Under the pieces are notes generated by a model, which searched no databases, had not been told where the DNA came from, and saw nothing but the letters and a program-made list of their open reading frames with translations. The position numbers and the translations under genes were made by a program. From JAOPZW01 sp034664395 (lineage in GTDB: Bacteria > Actinomycetota > Thermoleophilia > Solirubrobacterales > Solirubrobacteraceae): a stretch of 10,386 nucleotides of DNA. Location of the stretch: positions 1 to 10,386 of the forward strand of contig JAXDHQ010000019.1 in assembly GCA_034664395.1 (NCBI GenBank), in the 5' to 3' direction. Position 1 is the first letter of the stretch, and every line of letters begins with the position of its first letter. Below are positions 5,584 through 10,386 of this stretch, one piece after another.

Positions 5584-6926
5584 CACAGCTCCTCCACCCG
5601 GACGGAGATCGGGACCTCGGCGCGCGGGACGAGGCTCGAGAACAGGCTGATGATCCGTCGCACGCTCGACCGCGCCCCGCCGCCCCCGGCCGGACCGAAC
5701 CACAGGTCCTGGAACTCGAAGGCGAGCGCCTGCGCGACGGCCTCCTCGGCGCAGCGCGCGGCGAACCGCAGCCGGATGTCCTCGGACTCCGCGCGCGCCG
5801 TGCGCGTGTGGTCGCCGAGGACGCTCCGCTGGCCGATGAGATCGACCCGCAGCGCTTCGATCCGCGACGCCAGCCCCTGCCGGCGAAGGCGGCGCTCGAC
5901 GATCGCGCGCGCATCCTCCGCCTTGGCCACCGCCCCGCGCCCGGCGAACGAGATCTCGCCCTCGGCGATGTACCCCTCCGTGACCCCGACGAGGACCTTG
6001 AGGCTGTCCGTGCGCGGCCGTCCCGTCCCGCCGGTCACGCGCACGGCGTTGGGACCGACCTGCTCGAGGCGGACGTCCCGGACGTCGATGACGACGTCGG
6101 GGCTGATGTACTCGCCGGGGTCGTGGACCTCGTAGACGAGCTGCGCCTTGACCGTGTCGACGCTCAGCAGGCCGCCGCGAGCCGCCTGCTTGGTGAGCGT
6201 CGCCGTCGCGTCCTCCAGGACCTCTGCCAGCGGGAACCCGAGGTCGTCGGCCCGCGGCACGGTCTTGCGCCACGCCGGCTCGTCGAAGGCGCCGCCGGTC
6301 ACGTAGCGGCCGCACTCCATGAGGTGGGCGACGACCGAGCCCGCGCCGAGCCTGTGCCAGTCGTCGGGCGCCCAGCCGAAGTGGTGCATCATGCAGCCGA
6401 GGTAGAGCGACAGGTCGCCGATCCGCCCGCCCACGACGATGTCGGCGCCGCGGTCGAGCGCCTCGGCGACGGGCTCGGCGCCGAGGTAGGCGTTGGCCGA
6501 GACGACCTCGCCGGGCAGCGAGTCCAACCCGCCCCCGGTCTCCATGAAGCGCAGGGGCAGCCCCTCCAGCCGGTCGAAGAGGTCGTCGCCGGTGACGACG
6601 CCGAGCTTGAGGCCGGGGATCCCCAGCTCCTTGGCGACCCCGGCGATGGCCCGCGCGGCGGCGGCCGGGTTGGCCGCGCCCATGTTCGTCGCCAGCCGGA
6701 TCCCGTTGCCCGACAGGCCCGGGAGCATCCCGCGCATCCGCTCTTCGAGGACGCTGTTGTAGCCGCTGTCGGGGTCGACCAGCCGGCGGAGCTGGGCGAG
6801 CGCCAGGGTTCGCTCGGCGAGGCAGTCCATGCCGAGGTACTCGACCTGCTCCTCGGTCATCTGCGCCCCGAGGTCGAGGCGGTCGAGCTCGGTCGCGCCG
6901 GCGCAGCCGATCTGCATCGCGGTCAT
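5583..6926 (-). CDS. AtuA-family protein (acyclic terpene utilisation family, PF07287/DUF1446-like)
   Basis: The product is 447 residues from an ATG at 6926 that shares ATGA with the stop of the lactonase gene; a second ATG three codons later is possible. Family landmarks are MDCLAERTLA at 33-42, a glycine-rich NMGAANP at 81-87, GLKLGVVTGDD at 105-115, ANAYLGAEPVAEAL at 144-157 and GADIVVGGRIGD at 160-171. These match the N-terminal portion of AtuA. In Pseudomonas, AtuA belongs to the citronellol/geraniol operon, but its reaction is not defined, and relatives occur widely in operons for other acids. No carboxylase or acyl-CoA dehydrogenase accompanies it here, so terpene breakdown is not supported. 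The usual C-terminal domain is encoded by the next gene. Likely cytoplasmic. Family membership is confident; substrate and reaction are unknown. Confidence 0.9.
   Translation of the reverse strand: MTAMQIGCAGATELDRLDLGAQMTEEQVEYLGMDCLAERTLALAQLRRLVDPDSGYNSVLEERMRGMLPGLSGNGIRLATNMGAANPAAAARAIAGVAKELGIPGLKLGVVTGDDLFDRLEGLPLRFMETGGGLDSLPGEVVSANAYLGAEPVAEALDRGADIVVGGRIGDLSLYLGCMMHHFGWAPDDWHRLGAGSVVAHLMECGRYVTGGAFDEPAWRKTVPRADDLGFPLAEVLEDATATLTKQAARGGLLSVDTVKAQLVYEVHDPGEYISPDVVIDVRDVRLEQVGPNAVRVTGGTGRPRTDSLKVLVGVTEGYIAEGEISFAGRGAVAKAEDARAIVERRLRRQGLASRIEALRVDLIGQRSVLGDHTRTARAESEDIRLRFAARCAEEAVAQALAFEFQDLWFGPAGGGGARSSVRRIISLFSSLVPRAEVPISVRVEEL
5589..5595 (-). promoter_or_regulatory. Strong ribosome binding site for the split AtuA C-terminal gene
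   Basis: GGAGGAG on the minus strand sits 5 bases before the ATG at 5583, within the last codons of the AtuA gene. The presence of a well-placed Shine-Dalgarno shows that the small protein is made as a separate chain and is not merely the result of a sequencing frameshift in a fused gene. Confidence 0.7.
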
Positions 6927-7924
6927 CGGGCCGCCCCCCGGTAGGCCGGCGCGGCGCCGCGGACCGCCATCTGGACGCGGTAGATCCAGCCCCGGTCCGT
7001 CCCCGGATCGAGGAGGCCGTTCGCGCCGGCGATGAAGAGCGACGTCCAGTCGGGCCCGCCCCAGCAGAAGTTCACGGCGCGCTCGTGGACCTCGAGCGTT
7101 CCGAGGTGCTCGCCCTCGGGAGTCAGGATCCAGATCCCGCCGGGTCCGGTGCAGTACACGTTGCCCCGCTCGTCGCATTTCAGGCCGTCGGGCACGCCCG
7201 AGCCGATGTTGGGCTCGCCGGGCATCTGGGCGAACACCTCGCCTCCGGACAGCCCGCCGTCGTCGAGCACCGCGAAGGAGCGGATGTGCATCCGCAGCGT
7301 GTCGTTGACGTAGAGCCGCGCCCCGTCGGGCGACAGGCACAGCCCGTTGGGGCCCTCAAAGTCCCGCGCGACGGGCTGCGGCCCACGACCGTCGTCGCGC
7401 ACGAGGAACACGCCGCGGAAGTCGAGCTCCGGCTCGCGCTCGACGCCGAAGTACGGGTCGCGACCGAAGATCGGGTCGGTGAAGTAGATCCTCCCGTCGG
7501 GCGTCGCGATCACGTCGTTGGGGCTGTTGAGCTCGGCCCCCTCGAAATGGGACGCCAGCACGTTCAGCGATCCGTCGGCCTCGCGACGCAGGACCGCGCT
7601 GCCGGCGTGCTCGCACATCACCAGCCGACCGGCGTGGTCGAGCGTCATGCCGTTGGCAAGCCCGTTGTTGCGGCGGATCACCCGGAGCTGGTCGTCGACC
7701 GCGGACCACGTGTAGGTCGTCGCGCCGGCGATGTCGTTGAAGATCAGCGCCTCCTCGTCGGGAAGCCAGGTGGGCCCCTCCAGCAGCCCCGTGCCGTGAT
7801 CGACGAGCGTCTCGATCGTCCGCTGCGGCGCGAACAGCGCCTCGCCTTCCGGCGTCGCGTCGCGAAGGGTCAGCTCCTCGCTGCGCTCGTGGTCCCGCGT
7901 CGCCCCGTCGTGTCGTGCGCTCAT
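6923..7924 (-). CDS. SMP-30/gluconolactonase/LRE-family lactonase
   Basis: The product is 333 residues from an ATG at 7924, 4 bases after the permease stop; the next in-frame starts are far inside the conserved domain. It is a six-bladed propeller of the SMP-30 type. The divalent-metal ligands expected for the family are present: E49 (LLEGPTW), N136 (NSPND) with N91 (NGMTLD) nearby, N193 (GPNGL) and D246 (PDGLK). The motif YFTDP at 147-151 is also typical. There is no signal peptide; about 30 charged residues precede the propeller. The family hydrolyses aldonolactones and other small lactones. Lying between the sugar-type transporter and the AtuA genes, it most likely opens a lactone made by one of the dehydrogenases in the same operon. 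The exact lactone is unknown. Confidence 0.9.
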   Translation of the reverse strand: MSARHDGATRDHERSEELTLRDATPEGEALFAPQRTIETLVDHGTGLLEGPTWLPDEEALIFNDIAGATTYTWSAVDDQLRVIRRNNGLANGMTLDHAGRLVMCEHAGSAVLRREADGSLNVLASHFEGAELNSPNDVIATPDGRIYFTDPIFGRDPYFGVEREPELDFRGVFLVRDDGRGPQPVARDFEGPNGLCLSPDGARLYVNDTLRMHIRSFAVLDDGGLSGGEVFAQMPGEPNIGSGVPDGLKCDERGNVYCTGPGGIWILTPEGEHLGTLEVHERAVNFCWGGPDWTSLFIAGANGLLDPGTDRGWIYRVQMAVRGAAPAYRGAAR

Positions 7925-7928
7925 CTCG

Positions 7929-8951
7929 TCATGCCCCCAGGTTGCTGGTCCGGCCGGTGCGGCTGATCCCCGCGGCGGCGACCCCGGCGATCAGGATCAC
8001 GCCCTTCACGATGCTGATGACGTAGGAGGGCAGCGCGAGCAGGTTCAGGCCGTTCGTCATGACGGCCAGGATCAGGATCCCGACCGCCGTTCCCACGATG
8101 TCGAACTTGCCGATCCGCAGGGTCACGGCCCCGAGGAACACGGCGGCATAGGCGTCGAGCAGGAACGCGTCGCCGGCCCCTTGGTAGCCGCCCGCCAGGG
8201 TCGAGGCGAGCAGCAGGCCGGCGAGCGCCGCCGCCGCCGCGCAGACCGTGAACACCACGATGCGCACCGCGGGCACGCGGATGCCCGCGAGGCGCGCCGC
8301 CTTCTGGTTGGAGCCGACGGCGTAGAGCTTGCGACCGAACTTGCCGCGCTCGAGCACGACCCAGAGCAGGGCGTACCAGCCGATCGCGACCAGGACGGGC
8401 ATCGGGACGCCCGCCACCTCGGTGAAGGCGAGCCGCATGAAGGGAACGTCGGTGATCGGGACGGGCACGCCGGCCGTCCACCACAGGCCCACGCCCCCGA
8501 GGATCGACATCATCGCCAGCGTCCCGATGAACGCGGAGACCTTGAGCTTGACGACCACGATCCCGTTGATCAGGCCCACCGTCGCTCCCAGGCCCGCCGT
8601 CATGAGCGCCGCGACGCCGAGCGGGAGCCCGTGCGCCACCAGGAGGGCCGACACCAGGCCGCCGAGCGTCGCCATGGCGCCGATCGAGAGGTCGAAGTCC
8701 CACGAGATCAGGCACATCGTCAACCCGCCGGCGATGATCGCGAGGATCGCGCCCTGGCTCAGGATCGAGCGGATGTTCTCCCACGTGGCGAAGTCCTCGG
8801 GCTTCAGCGCCGAGAACACCACGACCATCACCAGGAGCGCGCCCACGGTGGCCCAGCGCGCGAGCCCCTGTCCGATGTCCGCCGCCGACCGTGCGGCCCG
8901 GGGCCGCTCGACATCCGGACGCACGGGCGCCTGTTCCACGGAACCGCTCAC
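7929..8951 (-). CDS. RbsC-type sugar ABC transporter permease
   Basis: The product is 340 residues from a GTG at 8951 that shares GTGA with the ATPase stop and has GGAGGAGAGG just upstream. A hydrophilic N-terminal tail of about 30 residues is followed by around eight to ten membrane segments (roughly 32-48, 62-82, 90-107, 110-134, 139-157, 184-200, 231-252, 264-279, 285-303, 310-328). The ATPase-docking loop is visible as AVGSNQKAARLAGIRV at 211-226. Family landmarks are WDFDLSIGAM at 84-93, NGIVVVKLKVSAFIGTLAMM at 129-148 and LDAYAAVFLGA at 265-275. It belongs to the branched BPD_transp_2 group that imports ribose, other pentoses, hexoses, polyols and AI-2. It presumably works as a homodimer with the ATPase gene beside it. 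The substrate is unknown, since the binding protein is outside the window. Confidence 0.93.
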   Translation of the reverse strand: MSGSVEQAPVRPDVERPRAARSAADIGQGLARWATVGALLVMVVVFSALKPEDFATWENIRSILSQGAILAIIAGGLTMCLISWDFDLSIGAMATLGGLVSALLVAHGLPLGVAALMTAGLGATVGLINGIVVVKLKVSAFIGTLAMMSILGGVGLWWTAGVPVPITDVPFMRLAFTEVAGVPMPVLVAIGWYALLWVVLERGKFGRKLYAVGSNQKAARLAGIRVPAVRIVVFTVCAAAAALAGLLLASTLAGGYQGAGDAFLLDAYAAVFLGAVTLRIGKFDIVGTAVGILILAVMTNGLNLLALPSYVISIVKGVILIAGVAAAGISRTGRTSNLGA

Positions 8952-10386
8952 GACACCTCTCCTCCATACGAAGCTTGGGCGATGGCTCCCTCGTCGGCGA
9001 CCCCCGGCGAGTGGAGCTCGAACGGCACCATCTCGCCGTCGCGCATCACGACCACCCTGGTCGCGAGCCGTGCGAGCTCGTCGAACTCGGACGAGATGAC
9101 GATCACGGCGCTGCCGTTGCGGGCGAAGCCGCCGATCGTGTCCTCGAGGTCGGCGCGGGCGGAGAAGTCCAGGCCGCGGGTCGGCTCGTCGAGGACGAGG
9201 ACGGAGGCGCCGACGCAGCGGGCGCGCCCGAGCAGCGCCTTCTGCCGGTTGCCGCCGCTCAGCGTGCTGATCTCCTGCTCCGAGCTGCCCTTGATGCTCA
9301 GGTCCTCGATGACCGCGGCGGTCATCGCCCGCTCTTCCTCGCGGTCGACCAGGGGCCCACGACCGAGCCGGCCGATGACCGAGATCGAGATGTTCTGGCG
9401 CACCGACATCCCCGGCAGGACGCCGTTGGCGTCCCGGTTCTCGGGCCGGAGCACGACTCCGCGGCGGACGGCGTCGCTCGGGGACTTGGGCAGATAGGGC
9501 TCGCCGCGCAGCTTCATCGTGCCACCGGCGAGGGGCAGGACGCCGGCGACCGCCTGGGCGAGGCTGCTGCGCCCCGAGCCGACGGCGCCGGCGATGCCGA
9601 GGACCTCGCCGGGGGCGAGCGCGAAGGTCACGTCACGCGCCGAGCCGGCGGCGACCCCGGTGACCTCGAGCAGCGCGGGCCCGTCCGTCGCGGCCGGGTC
9701 CGCACGGGCCGCCGCCGGCTCGTCGGCCTCGAGCTCGGCCCGGCGCTTGGCGACCTCGGCCTGGCCGAACATCAGCCGGATGAGCTCGACGCGCGGCGTG
9801 TCAGCCGGGACGGTGTCCACGACGCGCCCGTCGCGGAGCACCGTGATGCGGCTCGCGGCGGCGCGCACCTCCTGCAGGCGGTGGCTGACGAGGATGACCG
9901 CGAGGCCCTCCCGCGATCGCTCCTGCAGGAATTCGAAGAGGATCGTCGCCTCACGCGCCGCCATCGCGGCGGTCGACTCGTCGAGCACGAGCACCCGCGG
10001 CCGGCGAACCAGCGCGCTCGTGATCGCCACGAGCCAGGCCTCGGCGACCGAGATCTCCGCCACGAGCGACTCCGGCGAGATCTGCCGGTCGCCCAGGATG
10101 GTCAGCGCGGCCCGGGCGTCGGCGCGCATGCGACGGCGCGCGACGAAGCCCCGCCGCGACGGGTATCGCCCGAAGAACGCGAGGTTCTCCTCGACGGACA
10201 GGTCGGGGAAGAGCTCGAGCTCCTGGTGGACGACGGCGACCCCGCGCTCGGCCACCTCGGCGGGGTTGAGCCCCACGATCGAGCGACCGTCGAAGACGAC
10301 GTCGCCCGCGTCCGGGTGCTCGACGCCGCCGATGATCTTGGCCAGCGTGCTCTTGCCGGCGCCGTTGCTCCCGAGCAGGGCATGGA
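8948..10386 (-). CDS. RbsA-type double ATP-binding protein of a sugar ABC importer (5' truncated by window)
   Basis: The frame is open to the right edge; 478 residues are visible and roughly 30-40 N-terminal ones are missing. The GTG at 10276 is internal, because the first Walker A (GSNGAGKST, visible residues 5-13) lies upstream of it. The first nucleotide-binding domain has Q-loop Q54, a degenerate signature ISVAEAW at 111-117, Walker B LVLDES at 133-138 and switch H168. The second has the Walker A variant GAVGSGRSS at 266-274 (Arg in place of Lys), an intact signature LSGGNRQK at 375-382 and LDEPTRGLD at 398-406. The Lys-to-Arg change is usual for RbsA-type second domains, while the first signature is more divergent than usual (normally LSxGQ-like). 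One composite ATP site therefore looks catalytic and the other degenerate. It energises the permease encoded next to it. Confidence 0.95.
   Translation of the reverse strand, partial: HALLGSNGAGKSTLAKIIGGVEHPDAGDVVFDGRSIVGLNPAEVAERGVAVVHQELELFPDLSVEENLAFFGRYPSRRGFVARRRMRADARAALTILGDRQISPESLVAEISVAEAWLVAITSALVRRPRVLVLDESTAAMAAREATILFEFLQERSREGLAVILVSHRLQEVRAAASRITVLRDGRVVDTVPADTPRVELIRLMFGQAEVAKRRAELEADEPAAARADPAATDGPALLEVTGVAAGSARDVTFALAPGEVLGIAGAVGSGRSSLAQAVAGVLPLAGGTMKLRGEPYLPKSPSDAVRRGVVLRPENRDANGVLPGMSVRQNISISVIGRLGRGPLVDREEERAMTAAVIEDLSIKGSSEQEISTLSGGNRQKALLGRARCVGASVLVLDEPTRGLDFSARADLEDTIGGFARNGSAVIVISSEFDELARLATRVVVMRDGEMVPFELHSPGVADEGAIAQASYGGEVS
8955..8965 (-). promoter_or_regulatory. 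Ribosome binding site of the permease gene
   Basis: GGAGGAGAGGT on the minus strand ends 3 bases before the GTG at 8951, with AGGAG at the good spacing of 7 bases. It lies inside the end of the ATPase gene and decides the permease start at the GTGA overlap. Confidence 0.6.

Larger units (their letters stand above)
702..10386 (-). other. Single co-directional operon of ten genes (5' end outside window)
   Basis: Ten minus-strand genes follow each other with minimal spacing. The junctions are ATPase/permease (GTGA, 4-base overlap), permease/lactonase (4-base gap), lactonase/AtuA (ATGA, 4-base overlap), AtuA/AtuA-C (TGATG, 1-base overlap), AtuA-C/Ptb-like (GTGA, 4-base overlap), Ptb-like/ADH (8-base overlap), ADH/SDR (38-base gap), SDR/GntR (stop directly followed by GTG) and GntR/metallo-hydrolase (13-base overlap). 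This pattern implies one transcript with translational coupling. There is no room for a promoter except possibly in the 38-base gap, where none is evident. The promoter and a solute-binding protein are expected to the right of the window. Confidence 0.85.

Noticed and set aside
5583..6926. Classical acyclic terpene (citronellol/geraniol) degradation operon
   Set aside because: Only the AtuA family match supports it. The geranyl-CoA carboxylase subunits, acyl-CoA dehydrogenase and enoyl-CoA hydratase of that pathway are absent, and the transporter is of the sugar type.
5239..6926. AtuA split explained as a sequencing frameshift
   Set aside because: The AtuA part ends in a proper stop and the small gene begins with a well-spaced GGAGGAG and ATG plus the motif-bearing N-terminus expected for the domain. 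A genuine split is more likely, though raw reads would settle it.
8181..9497. Long open frame of 438 codons on the + strand
   Set aside because: It is antisense to the permease and ATPase genes and has low-complexity Arg/His/Asp composition. It is a shadow frame.
10102..10276. Internal GTG at 10276 as the start of the ATPase gene
   Set aside because: The frame is open to the window edge and encodes the first Walker A motif upstream of this codon, so the true start is outside the window.

Overview
The window is very GC-rich throughout, with GTG starts as common as ATG starts and strong third-position G/C. This suggests a high-GC Actinomycetota genome; a soil actinobacterium, possibly of the Thermoleophilia/Solirubrobacterales kind, is a guess from gene content and style only. 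No tRNA, rRNA, CRISPR array, insertion sequence or phage gene was seen.

Layout. The left edge (1-563, + strand) holds the C-terminal part of a BNR/Asp-box repeat (sialidase-like beta-propeller) protein. A 138-base convergent gap follows (564-701). Everything from 702 to the right edge is one long minus-strand operon, read from right to left. Its order is: RbsA-type double ABC ATPase (5' end cut by the window edge), RbsC-type permease, SMP-30/gluconolactonase-family lactonase, AtuA-family protein (PF07287-like), a separate small AtuA C-terminal-domain protein, phosphate acetyl/butyryltransferase-family enzyme, zinc alcohol dehydrogenase, short-chain dehydrogenase, GntR/FCD regulator, and a COG1237-type metallo-beta-lactamase-fold hydrolase. 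Nearly every junction is a start/stop overlap (GTGA, ATGA, TGATG) or abuts directly; the largest gap, before the SDR gene, is 38 bases. Transcription must begin to the right of the window, where a periplasmic binding protein gene would also be expected.

How the genes may work together (inference). A carbohydrate-type ABC importer brings in a small hydroxylated compound. The two dehydrogenases oxidise hydroxyl groups, and a resulting lactone is opened by the SMP-30 enzyme. The AtuA pair acts on the acid or its CoA ester, and the Ptb-like enzyme may exchange acyl-CoA and acyl-phosphate. The GntR/FCD protein, encoded inside the operon, probably senses a carboxylate intermediate. The substrate cannot be read from the sequence. 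No acyl-CoA carboxylase, acyl-CoA dehydrogenase, CoA ligase, sugar kinase or acyl-phosphate kinase is present in the window, so the classical acyclic terpene (Atu) pathway is not supported despite the AtuA name. The most interesting points are this unusual gene combination, the AtuA protein split into two genes, and the acyl-phosphotransferase without a visible kinase.
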